Positions 35,004-43,314 of a stretch of DNA of 45,543 nt are shown piece after piece. The stretch covers positions 1-45,543 of the forward strand of contig CAXSDV010000019.1 of assembly GCA_964235945.1 (NCBI GenBank), given 5' to 3'. The DNA comes from JASLDZ01 sp964235945 (GTDB taxonomy: Bacteria; Pseudomonadota; Alphaproteobacteria; Caulobacterales; Caulobacteraceae). Each line of letters starts with the position of its first letter. The stretch's first letter is position 1. The notes under the pieces were generated by a model. It saw only the letters and a program-made list of their open reading frames with translations. It was not told where the DNA came from and did not search any database. Both the position numbers and the translations under genes were made by a program.

Positions 35004-35777
35004 TCAGGGCTGGGCGGTGCGGGCGGCGGTGCGGGCGATCAGCCGGTCCCAGCCGAACAGCGAGTTCAGGTGCGCGTAGATCTGCTGCAGCGCGCCCGAG
35101 CTGCGCAGCTCCGCCAGCTTGTCGGCGGGCAGCTTGTCGAGCTTGGCGGTGGACACCGCGTAATAGTCGGCGATCTTGACGGGCTCGCCCGGCGCGCCCT
35201 GGGCGTCGCGCGGCGTGTAGGAGGACTCGGTGTTCTCCAGGAGGTCGAGTTCGCGCAAGGTCTTGACGAACTGCTCGGTGCGCACCCGCTCGGTTTCGAA
35301 GTCCTCGCAGAACTTGATGCAGCCCTGGGCGTACTCGGAAAGCTTGCCGTCCTCGAAGAAACGCACCTCGCCTTCCGGCTTGATGAACTCGGCGGCGCGG
35401 TCGATGCACACCACCAGCCGGCCCTGCGTCTCGTCGTTGGCCAGCACGAAGGGATAGCGGCGGATGAAGCCCGGTATGTAGCACTCGGGGTCGTAGACCC
35501 CGTCGGCGGAGACGAACAGGTTCTCGTCGGCGCGCAGGCTGAGGATGGCCAGGGGCGTGTAGGACTCGCCCGCGAAGATCACGGGGTAGGACAGGGAGGC
35601 CGGGCCGAACTCGGTCACCTGCAGCGGCACGGCGTGGGCGCGCGCGGCGAAGCGCCAGGGCTTGTCCGTGCGCACCAGGCCCAAACCGCCGTGCTGCTCG
35701 GGATTGAGCGGCTCGGGCGTCTGATACATCATCACAGCGCCGGAAAGCGCGCCGTCGACGGGCTGGGTGGACGACAT
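35004..35777 (-). CDS. SapC-family protein
   Basis: A 257-residue protein of the SapC family, named after a Campylobacter fetus S-layer locus. Typical segments are FAARAHAVPLQVTEF, SYPVIFAG, DGVYDPECYIPGFIRRYPFVLA and the C-terminal LNSLFGWDRLIAR. There is no signal peptide or membrane segment. Proposed roles include S-layer or surface-protein handling, but none is proven. The start at 35777 (MSSTQPV) is preferred; the longer frame to 35864 adds Pro/Gly/Arg-rich residues. The alpha/beta hydrolase gene lies upstream on the same strand. Confidence 0.88.
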   Translation of the reverse strand: MSSTQPVDGALSGAVMMYQTPEPLNPEQHGGLGLVRTDKPWRFAARAHAVPLQVTEFGPASLSYPVIFAGESYTPLAILSLRADENLFVSADGVYDPECYIPGFIRRYPFVLANDETQGRLVVCIDRAAEFIKPEGEVRFFEDGKLSEYAQGCIKFCEDFETERVRTEQFVKTLRELDLLENTESSYTPRDAQGAPGEPVKIADYYAVSTAKLDKLPADKLAELRSSGALQQIYAHLNSLFGWDRLIARTAARTAQP

Positions 35778-35912
35778 GGGGGCTCGCGGGGCTGCGGGGC
35801 GGAAAGGCGAGCCCGGGCCTCTAAAGGATCGACCCGCCCCCGGCAAACCGCCCCCGCGCGACACGAGGCCGCGCGAGCGGGTCGCGCCCGGCGACCGGCC
35901 GGACCGGGCGCG

Positions 35913-36803
35913 TCAGCCGGGGCCGTCCAACAACGCGTCGCGCAGCACGTCCGGGCGCTCGATGGGGAAGAAGTGGCCGGCGTCCGGCGCCGTGTCGATC
36001 TTCAGGCCCGGCCGCACGGCCCAGCGCCGCCCGCCGCCCGGCCGGAAAGTCGAGTCGTGCTGGGCGCGCAGCACCCGGGTGGGCACCGCCGCCCGCGCCA
36101 GCGCCGCGCCCACGTGGTGGCCCTGGGCGGCGTAGTTGGCCGCCTCCCATTCGGGGGCGCAGCACAGCTCCACCCCGCCCGCCAGCCGCGGCCGCACCCC
36201 TCCGGCCACGTAGTCGGCCAGGGCGGCGTCCGGCCACAGCTTGAAGGCGCCGCGGCCCTTGTAGGCGGCGAAGGCGGCCTCCGGGCTGTCGAACACCCGG
36301 CGGCGCACGGCCGCGCGGCGGGCGAGCTCCAGCCGGCGGCGGATCAGCGCGGAACCCCAGGGCAGGCGCGCGACGAAGGCGGACACGGCGTCCAACACCA
36401 CCGGCTCGAACAGGAGGAGCCCCGACACGCGCCCGCGCGCCTCGGCGGCGGCCAGCACCGCGCAGGTGGCGCCCATGGAGTGGCCGGCCAGCAGCACGGG
36501 CGGCCCGTCCAGGGTGAGCAGGGCCTGGGCGAGGTCGCGGCCGAACACGGTCCAGGAGCGGTGGCCCCGAGGGTCGGCCGGCAGGCGGCTCAGCCCGTGG
36601 CCGCGCAGGTCCACCGCCAGCACCCGGCGGCAGGAGGACAAGGGCGACAGCGCCTGGCGGTAGGTCTGGGCGTTGAACCCGTTGGCGTGCACGAACACCA
36701 CGTCCACCGGACGCGCGGCGTCGCCGAACTCCAGCGCCGACATCTCGCCGTCGGGCAGGACGATGATGCGGCGGCGGGGGCCGCGGGCGGGGGTCGCGTC
36801 CAC
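35913..36803 (-). CDS. Alpha/beta hydrolase
   Basis: A 296-residue alpha/beta-hydrolase-fold protein. The strand-turn VDVVFVHANGFN forms the oxyanion region, the nucleophile elbow is GHSMG, and the catalytic His is in DAGHFFPIE near residue 280; the acid is likely in LRAQHDSTF. It has no signal peptide and is probably cytoplasmic. Substrate unknown; an esterase or lipase-like activity is possible. The start is GTG at 36803 with AGGAG eight bases upstream. It diverges from zwf across 170 bases. Confidence 0.88.
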   Translation of the reverse strand: MDATPARGPRRRIIVLPDGEMSALEFGDAARPVDVVFVHANGFNAQTYRQALSPLSSCRRVLAVDLRGHGLSRLPADPRGHRSWTVFGRDLAQALLTLDGPPVLLAGHSMGATCAVLAAAEARGRVSGLLLFEPVVLDAVSAFVARLPWGSALIRRRLELARRAAVRRRVFDSPEAAFAAYKGRGAFKLWPDAALADYVAGGVRPRLAGGVELCCAPEWEAANYAAQGHHVGAALARAAVPTRVLRAQHDSTFRPGGGRRWAVRPGLKIDTAPDAGHFFPIERPDVLRDALLDGPG

Positions 36804-36906
36804 GGGCGGGGCTCCTGGGCGAAAGAACAGCTAGGCGCGCGCGAACGCCGGCGCCAGGGCGCGGCCGGGCCGCGAACCCGCCGCCCGCGCGATTTCGCGC
36901 GCGAAG

Positions 36907-36927
36907 CGTGGCGCACGGGACGCCACG
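36907..36927. promoter_or_regulatory. Dyad upstream of zwf
   Basis: CGTGGCG (36907-36913) and CGCCACG (36921-36927) form a perfect 7-bp dyad with a seven-base centre, 47 bases before the zwf start in the divergent intergenic region. It may be an operator or an mRNA hairpin. No matching regulator is identified here. Confidence 0.45.
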
Positions 36928-36973
36928 TGCTATCCAACCCGCGCGTCGACGGCCGCAGGAGGACCCGCGCCCC

Positions 36974-38416
36974 ATGAGCGCCCAGGCGATCGTCATCTTC
37001 GGCGCGAGCGGCGACCTCGCCCTGCGCATGCTGTTCCCCTCCCTGTACCTGCTGGACGGGGACGGCCTGCTGCCGCCCGGCCTCGCGATCGTGGGCGCGG
37101 CCCGCACGGAGATGGACGACGCCGCCTTCGTCCAATCGGTGGAGGAGGCGGTGAGGCGGCGGTCCGACCGCTTCGACCCGCTCGTGTGGGCGCGCTTCGC
37201 CGCGCGCCTGACCTACCGCCCGGTGGACGCCACGGACCCGGTCAGCTTCGCGCCCCTGGCCGAGGTGCTGCGCGGCGTGGGCGAGACCGTCTACTACCTG
37301 TCCACCTCGCCCAGCCTGTACGGGGCCATCGGCCGGGGCCTGCGCGCCAACGGCCTGGGCAACGTGGACAGCCGGGTGGTGGTGGAGAAGCCCATCGGCC
37401 GCGACCTCGCAAGCTGCCGGGCCATCAACGACGAGCTGGCGCTGACCTTCAGCGAGGACCGGATCTTCCGGATCGACCACTACCTGGGCAAGGAGGCGGT
37501 TCAGAACCTGATCGCCCTGCGCTTCGGCAACATCCTGTTCGAGCCGCTGTGGTCCAACAAGACCGTAGAGCACGTGCAGATCACCGTGGCCGAGACGGTG
37601 GGGCTGGAAGGGCGCGCCGGATACTACGACGAGTACGGCGCCATCCGCGACATGGTGCAGAACCACGTGCTCCAGCTCCTGTGCCTGGTGGCCATGGAGC
37701 CGCCGACCAGCCTGCTCGCCAACTCGGTGCGCGACGAGAAGGTCAAGGTGCTGCGCTCCCTGCGCCCGGTCACGAGCGACACGGTGGGCAAGCTGACCGT
37801 GCGCGGCCAGTACACCCGCGGGGTGGCCGACAGCGCCGCGGCCGCCGGCTACCTGGACGAGCTGGGCCGCACGAGCGACACGGAGACCTTCGTGGCGCTG
37901 TGCGCCTACCTGGACAACTGGCGCTGGGCGGGGGTGCCCTTCTACCTGCGCACCGGCAAACGCATGGCCGCGCGCCAGTCGGAGATCGTGATCCAGTTCC
38001 GCCAGGTGCCGCACTCGATCTTCTCCGGCCAGGAGCTGGTGGCCAACCGCCTGGTGATCCGCCTCCAGCCGGAGGAGGAGATCAGCCTCACCCTGATGAA
38101 CAAGACGCCGAGCCTGGAGCAGTCCGGCGGGATGCAGTTGCGCCCGCTCAACCTCGACCTCAGCCTCGACAAGGCGTTCGCCTCCACCAGCCGCCGGCGC
38201 ATCGCCTACGAGCGGCTGCTGCTGGAGGCGATCAAGGGCGACCCCACCCTGTTCGTGCGCCGCGACGAGGCGGAGGCGGCCTGGACCTGGATCGACGGGG
38301 TGATCGCCGCCTGGGACCACGCCGCCCAGCCGCCCACCCCCTACCCCGCGGGCTCCTGGGGGCCGGCGGGCGCCTTCGCTCTGACCGAGCGCCACGGACA
38401 CAGCTGGCACGAATGA
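36974..38416 (+). CDS. zwf: Glucose-6-phosphate 1-dehydrogenase
   Basis: A 480-residue enzyme that oxidises glucose 6-phosphate to 6-phosphogluconolactone with NAD(P), the entry to the Entner-Doudoroff and pentose-phosphate routes. The nucleotide-binding GASGDLALRMLFPSLY motif is at the N-terminus (Met where many enzymes have Lys after Arg). The substrate motif RIDHYLGKE is at about residue 167. The ATG at 36974 has an AGGAGG site, and the longer frame to 36908 is not conserved. It overlaps pgl by ATGA, so zwf-pgl-edd behave as one operon. Confidence 0.97.
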   Translation: MSAQAIVIFGASGDLALRMLFPSLYLLDGDGLLPPGLAIVGAARTEMDDAAFVQSVEEAVRRRSDRFDPLVWARFAARLTYRPVDATDPVSFAPLAEVLRGVGETVYYLSTSPSLYGAIGRGLRANGLGNVDSRVVVEKPIGRDLASCRAINDELALTFSEDRIFRIDHYLGKEAVQNLIALRFGNILFEPLWSNKTVEHVQITVAETVGLEGRAGYYDEYGAIRDMVQNHVLQLLCLVAMEPPTSLLANSVRDEKVKVLRSLRPVTSDTVGKLTVRGQYTRGVADSAAAAGYLDELGRTSDTETFVALCAYLDNWRWAGVPFYLRTGKRMAARQSEIVIQFRQVPHSIFSGQELVANRLVIRLQPEEEISLTLMNKTPSLEQSGGMQLRPLNLDLSLDKAFASTSRRRIAYERLLLEAIKGDPTLFVRRDEAEAAWTWIDGVIAAWDHAAQPPTPYPAGSWGPAGAFALTERHGHSWHE

Positions 38417-39126
38417 CCGTCGAAGAGCACCTGTACGACCACGCGGACGAGATGGCGGCGGCCCTGGCCGACGACATCGTCTCGCGCCTCACCGTCGCCG
38501 CTTCCGTGAACGGGCGCGCGGCGCTGGTGGTCTCGGGCGGCACCACCCCCGGCCCCGTGTTCGACCTCCTCGCCCAGGCGGACGCGCCTTGGGAGCGGGT
38601 GGCCGTCACCGTCACCGACGAGCGCTGGGTGGAGGCGGACGACCCGGGCTCCAACGAGAAGCTGGTGCGCGACCGCCTGCTCGTGGGCGAGGCCGCCCAG
38701 GCGTCCTACGTCGCGCTCAAGACCGCCCACGCAGATCCCCACGACCCCGCCGCCGAGGCGGAGGTGGACGCGCGGCTGCAGGCCATGGCGCGCCCCTTCG
38801 AGGTGGCGGTGCTGGGCATGGGGCCGGACGGGCACACCGCCTCCCTGTTCCCGGGCGCGCCGGGGCTGGAGCGGGCGCTGGACCTTTCCTCCCCCGCCCT
38901 CGCGCGCGGCATAGGGCCCGTGCCGGGGGCGGCGGGCGCGGCCTCGCGCATGACGCTGACGCTGCGCGCGCTCACGGACGCGCGCCGGGTGGTTCTGCTG
39001 TTCCGCGGCGAGGACAAGCTCGACGCCTATCGCCGCGCCCAGGCGCCCGGACCGGCGGCCGAGCTTCCCGTGCGCGCCGTGCTGAACCAGCGCCGCGCCC
39101 CCGTGGCGCTCTACTGGGCGCCCTGA
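38413..39126 (+). CDS. pgl: 6-phosphogluconolactonase
   Basis: A 237-residue lactonase of the DevB/Pgl type that hydrolyses 6-phosphogluconolactone. Family boxes are VVSGGTTPGPVFDLL, VTVTDERWV and LGMGPDGHTASLFPG. Length is typical. The start overlaps the zwf stop by four bases. edd follows after 67 bases. It works directly between the two neighbouring enzymes. Confidence 0.96.
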   Translation: MTVEEHLYDHADEMAAALADDIVSRLTVAASVNGRAALVVSGGTTPGPVFDLLAQADAPWERVAVTVTDERWVEADDPGSNEKLVRDRLLVGEAAQASYVALKTAHADPHDPAAEAEVDARLQAMARPFEVAVLGMGPDGHTASLFPGAPGLERALDLSSPALARGIGPVPGAAGAASRMTLTLRALTDARRVVLLFRGEDKLDAYRRAQAPGPAAELPVRAVLNQRRAPVALYWAP

Positions 39127-39158
39127 CGCCCGCGAACGCACCGTCGCGCGCCGCTAGA

Positions 39159-39188
39159 TCCCAAAAGTCGAGATTCCAAGAGTCGAGG
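39159..39188 (+). repeat. 15-base direct repeat with two GANTC sites before edd
   Basis: Two adjacent units, TCCCAAAAGTCGAGA and TTCCAAGAGTCGAGG, agree at 12 of 15 positions. Within them lie two GANTC sites (GATTC 39172-39176 and GAGTC 39180-39184), the target of the CcrM cell-cycle methyltransferase. The repeat ends six bases before the edd start, and its CGAGG may be the ribosome binding site. Confidence 0.7.
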
Positions 39189-39193
39189 CCGCC

Positions 39194-40999
39194 ATGCCCG
39201 CCCTGCACCCCGTCGTCGCCGAGATCACCGCCCGCATCGTCGAGCGTTCGCGCCCGACCCGCGCCGAGTACCTCCAGCGCATGGCCGCCGCGCGCGACGC
39301 GGGGCCGGGGCGCCGCCACCTGTCCTGCGGCAACCTCGCCCACGCCTTTGCGGCCTCGCCGCTGGGCGACAAGCTGCGGCTGAAGACGGACGCGGCGGCC
39401 AACATCGGGATCGTCACCGCCTACAACGACATGCTCTCGGCCCACCAGCCGTTCGGGACCTACCCCGACCTCATCAAGGCGGCGGCGCGCACGGTCGGGG
39501 CCACCGCCCAGGTGGCGGGGGGCGTGCCCGCCATGTGCGACGGCGTCACCCAGGGGCGGCCGGGCATGGAGCTCAGCCTGTTCAGCCGCGACGTGATCGC
39601 CATGTCGACCGCCATCGCCCTGACCCACGACATGTTCGACGCCGCGCTGATGCTGGGCGTGTGCGACAAGATCGTGCCGGGCCTCGTCATGGGCGCCGCC
39701 GCCTTCGGTCAACTGCCCACCGTGTTCGTGCCCGCCGGCCCCATGCCCAGCGGCATCTCCAACAAAGAAAAGGCGCGGGTGCGCGAGTTGTTCGCCCGCG
39801 GCGAGGTGGACCGGGCGGCGCTGCTGGAGAGCGAGGCCGCCAGCTACCACACCAGCGGCACCTGCACCTTCTACGGCACCGCCAACTCCAACCAGATGCT
39901 GATGGAGGTGATGGGCCTGCACCTGCCGGGCTCGGCCTTCGTCAACCCGGACGCGCCCCTGCGCGCCGCCCTGACCCGCGCGGCCGCCCTGCAGGCGGTC
40001 AAGCTCGCGCGCGAGGGGCGCGGCCGCTTCTGCGAGGTGTTCGACGAGCGCGCGGTGGTCAACGGGATCGTCGGGCTGATGGCCACGGGGGGCTCGACCA
40101 ACCACGCCCTGCACCTGCCGGCCATGGCGCGCGCGGCGGGCATCGTGCTCGAGTGGGCGGACCTGGAGGCGCTCTCGCGCGCCACCCCGCTCCTGGCGCG
40201 GGTCTATCCGAACGGCTCGGCGGACGTGAACCACTTCCAGGCGGCGGGCGGCATGGGCTTCCTGATCCGCGAGCTGCTGGACTCGGGCCTGTTGCACGAG
40301 GACGTGGAGACGGTGGCCGGCCCCTCCCTGCGCCTCTACGCCCAGGAGCCCTTCCTGGAGGGCGACGAGGTGGTGTGGCGCGACGCCCCCGCGCAGTCCC
40401 ACGACCTGGACGTGCTGCGCCCCGCCGCCGACCCGTTCCAGGCGGAAGGCGGCCTGCGCGTGCTGGAGGGGCCGCTCGGCCGCTCGGTGATCAAGGTCTC
40501 CGCCGTCCAGCCGCAGCACCGCACGGTGGAGGCTCCCGCGCTCGTGTTCCACGACCAGGACGACTTCCTGCGCGCCTTCAAGGCGGGCGAGCTCGACCGC
40601 GACTTCATCGCGGTGGTGCGCTTCCAGGGGCCGCGCGCCAACGGCATGCCCGAGCTGCACAGCCTGTCGCCGGCCCTGTCCATCCTGCAGGACCGTGGGC
40701 GGCGGGTGGCGCTGGTGACGGACGGGCGCATGTCGGGCGCGTCCGGCAAGACGCCCGCGGCCATCCACGTCACCCCCGAAGCGTCGGACGGCGGCCCCAT
40801 CGCGCGCATCCGCGACGGCGACCTCCTGCGCCTGGACGCGGACGCCGGCCGGCTGGAGGTGCGTGTGGACCCGGCCGAGTTCGACGCCCGCGAGCCGGCG
40901 CGCTTCGAGCAGCCCCAGCACGGCCTGGGCCGCGAGCTGTTCGCCGCCATGCGCCGGGCGGTGGGCCCTGCGGAGGCCGGCGCGGCCGTCTTCTTCTGA
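39194..40999 (+). CDS. edd: 6-phosphogluconate dehydratase
   Basis: A 601-residue iron-sulfur dehydratase of the IlvD/EDD family that makes 2-keto-3-deoxy-6-phosphogluconate. Family features are NIGIVTAYNDMLSAH, CDGVTQGRPGMELSLFSRD, the cysteine in MLGVCDKI, SGTCTFYGTANSNQM and DGRMSGASGKTPAAIHV. Cysteines in these boxes ligate the cluster. It follows pgl and completes zwf-pgl-edd. The usual next gene in Caulobacter, glk, is not here; an M28 peptidase overlaps the stop instead. Confidence 0.97.
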   Translation: MPALHPVVAEITARIVERSRPTRAEYLQRMAAARDAGPGRRHLSCGNLAHAFAASPLGDKLRLKTDAAANIGIVTAYNDMLSAHQPFGTYPDLIKAAARTVGATAQVAGGVPAMCDGVTQGRPGMELSLFSRDVIAMSTAIALTHDMFDAALMLGVCDKIVPGLVMGAAAFGQLPTVFVPAGPMPSGISNKEKARVRELFARGEVDRAALLESEAASYHTSGTCTFYGTANSNQMLMEVMGLHLPGSAFVNPDAPLRAALTRAAALQAVKLAREGRGRFCEVFDERAVVNGIVGLMATGGSTNHALHLPAMARAAGIVLEWADLEALSRATPLLARVYPNGSADVNHFQAAGGMGFLIRELLDSGLLHEDVETVAGPSLRLYAQEPFLEGDEVVWRDAPAQSHDLDVLRPAADPFQAEGGLRVLEGPLGRSVIKVSAVQPQHRTVEAPALVFHDQDDFLRAFKAGELDRDFIAVVRFQGPRANGMPELHSLSPALSILQDRGRRVALVTDGRMSGASGKTPAAIHVTPEASDGGPIARIRDGDLLRLDADAGRLEVRVDPAEFDAREPARFEQPQHGLGRELFAAMRRAVGPAEAGAAVFF

Positions 41000-43302
41000 A
41001 CGCCTCCGCACGCGCCGCCTCCCTTTGGGTCGTGCTGGCCCTGGGGCTGGCGCTCGCCTGGGCCGCCGCCCGCCCGCCCGCGGTGCGCCCGGCCTCCGCC
41101 CCGTCCGACCGCTTCTCGGCGGCGCGCGCCCTGGCGGACGTGCGCGAGATCGGCCGCGCGCCCCACCCCACGGGCTCCGCCGACGCCGAGCGGGTTCGCC
41201 GCTACGTGGCCGAGCGCCTGGCCGCCGCCACCGGCGCGCCCGCCGCCGTGCGCGCCGGCCTGGGCGCGGCGGTTTCGCGCCGGGCGCCCGCCCTGCTCTC
41301 GGCGGCGGCGGTGCAGAACGTGGAGGCGACGCTGCCCGGGCGGAACCCGGCCCTGCCCGCCGTGCTGGTCACCGCCCACTATGACAGCGTGCCGAACAGC
41401 CCGGGCGCGGCGGACGACGGCGCGGGGGTGGCGGCGATGATCGAGGTGGCGCGCAGCCTCGCCGCGGACGCCCGCGCCGGCCGTCCCGCGGCGCGCGACG
41501 TGGTGTTCCTGGCCACGGACGCGGAGGAGGCGGGCCTCCTGGGCGCGCGCGCCTTCTGGGAGTCCGATCCCCTCGCCCGCCACGTGGGCGTCGTCATCAA
41601 CATGGAGGCGCGCGGCGATGCGGGCCGCGCCGCGCTCTATCAGACGGGACCGCGCGACGGCGCGCTGACCGCGCTCTACGGACGGGTCGCGCAAGCGCCC
41701 TACGCCACCTCCTTCGCCGCGTTCGTGGCGACGCTCCTGCCCAACGACACCGACTTCACCGTGGCGCTGGCGCACGGCCGCGGCGGGCTCAACTTCGCCT
41801 TCCTGGGAGACCAGCTCGCCTACCACACGCCGCTCTCCACCCCCGCCCACCTCGATCCGCGCAGCCTGCAGAGCCTGGGCGGCCAGGTGCTGCCCGTGGT
41901 GCGCGCCCTGGCGGACGCGCCGACGCTCCCGCCGCCCTCCGCGCCGCGCGCCTACGCCGACCTGTTCGGCCTGGGCGTGGTCGGCCACCCGGCCGTGGCG
42001 GGCGGCTGGACGCTGTGGGCGATCGCCGCCGGCCTGACCGCCTTCGCGGCGGTGCGCGCGCGGCGCCTCGGCCTGGCGGACGGGCGGGGCGTCGGCGCGG
42101 GCGCGGCGGCGGCCGTCCTGGCCGTCGTGACGGCCGCGGTCGTGCTGAGCGCGGCGGGCGCCCTCTTGGGCGGCGGACGCGACGAGCTGCGGCTTTACAC
42201 GCTTCTCGGGAGCTACGGCGCGGTGCTCGCGGGGTGCGCGCTGCTGGCGCTGGGCGCGGCGCTGGCGGCGTACGCGGCGCTGGCGCGTGCGCGGGGGCGG
42301 TGGGCCCCGTCGGCCTGGGAGAGCTGGCTGGGCGCGCTGGCGACAGGCCTCCTCGTCGCTTTCCTCGTGCAGGCGACGGCCCCCGTCGCGGCTCCGCTCG
42401 CGCTCTGGCCCCTGCTTCCGGCGGCCGCGGGCGCGGCGGCGGTGTTCGGCGCGGGCGCGAACGAGCGGCTCGGCCGCGCGGCGCTGGGTGTCGCCGGCGT
42501 CCTGGCCGTGGCGGCGACCGCGCTGACCTTCGGTTGGGCGCAGGGCGTGTTCTGCGCGCTGGGTCCCGGCCTGCCCGCGGGCCTCGCCCCCTTCGTGCTC
42601 CTGATCCTGCCCGCGCTCGCCCCCTGCATGCGCTGGACGGCGGGGGCGCGCCCCGGTCCGGCGCTGGCGGCGACGGCGCTGCTGGCGGGCGCGGGCCTGC
42701 TGCTGTGGGCGGGAACGCGCGACGGCTCCCCCGCCCGGCCCCGGCCCACGGAGGCGCACCTGCTGGTCGAGCCCGCCGCCGGCCGCGCCTGGCGCGTGTC
42801 GGACCTGCCCCGGCTGGACGGCTGGAGCCGGGCGGCGCTGGCGGGCGGGGGCCCGGTCAGGCGCGAGCCGATCCGGGAAGGCGGCGCGCCCGTCTGGCGA
42901 TCGGCCGTCCGCGTCCCGGACGTCCCCGCGCCCCAGGCGCACGCCGTGTGGAACAGCGGCCGGCTGATCGTCACCCTGCGCCCGAACGGCCCCGCCCGCG
43001 CCTTGCAGGCCTGGCTGAAGAGCGACGGGCCGCTCGGGGACGCGCGGCTGGACGCCCGTTCCCTGCCCTGGCGGCTCGAAGCGGGGCGCTGGAGCCGCTT
43101 GGACGACGCCGCGCCCCCGCCGGAGGGGGTGACGCTGAGCTTCGCCGCGCCTTCCCACGGGCGCCTCGCCCTGGCGGTGCTGGCGGTGCGCGACGAGCCG
43201 CCCCCGGGCGCGCCCCCTTTCCCGCCCGTCCCGCCCGGGCGCATGGCCTGGCGCGGGTCGCACACCACCCAGGTGCTCGCCCGTACGGTGGTCGCCTGGT
43301 GA
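40996..43302 (+). CDS. M28-family membrane metallopeptidase (non-ATG start)
   Basis: An open frame of about 768 codons encoding an M28 zinc aminopeptidase-like domain followed by membrane helices. An N-terminal segment (LWVVLALGLALAWAAA) is a signal anchor. Zinc-site elements are in order: His of VTAHYDSVP, Asp of GAADDGAG, Glu-Glu of TDAEEAGLLG, an acidic position in NMEARGDAG, and His of AYHTPLSTPAHLD. About eight helices follow from residue 340, then a C-terminal soluble domain of about 180 residues. No in-frame ATG precedes the domain. CTG at 40996 overlaps the edd stop (CTGA) and keeps the full anchor; GTG at 41032 is the alternative. The substrate is unknown. Confidence 0.85.
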   Translation: MNASARAASLWVVLALGLALAWAAARPPAVRPASAPSDRFSAARALADVREIGRAPHPTGSADAERVRRYVAERLAAATGAPAAVRAGLGAAVSRRAPALLSAAAVQNVEATLPGRNPALPAVLVTAHYDSVPNSPGAADDGAGVAAMIEVARSLAADARAGRPAARDVVFLATDAEEAGLLGARAFWESDPLARHVGVVINMEARGDAGRAALYQTGPRDGALTALYGRVAQAPYATSFAAFVATLLPNDTDFTVALAHGRGGLNFAFLGDQLAYHTPLSTPAHLDPRSLQSLGGQVLPVVRALADAPTLPPPSAPRAYADLFGLGVVGHPAVAGGWTLWAIAAGLTAFAAVRARRLGLADGRGVGAGAAAAVLAVVTAAVVLSAAGALLGGGRDELRLYTLLGSYGAVLAGCALLALGAALAAYAALARARGRWAPSAWESWLGALATGLLVAFLVQATAPVAAPLALWPLLPAAAGAAAVFGAGANERLGRAALGVAGVLAVAATALTFGWAQGVFCALGPGLPAGLAPFVLLILPALAPCMRWTAGARPGPALAATALLAGAGLLLWAGTRDGSPARPRPTEAHLLVEPAAGRAWRVSDLPRLDGWSRAALAGGGPVRREPIREGGAPVWRSAVRVPDVPAPQAHAVWNSGRLIVTLRPNGPARALQAWLKSDGPLGDARLDARSLPWRLEAGRWSRLDDAAPPPEGVTLSFAAPSHGRLALAVLAVRDEPPPGAPPFPPVPPGRMAWRGSHTTQVLARTVVAW

Positions 43303-43314
43303 GGGCGCCTCCGC

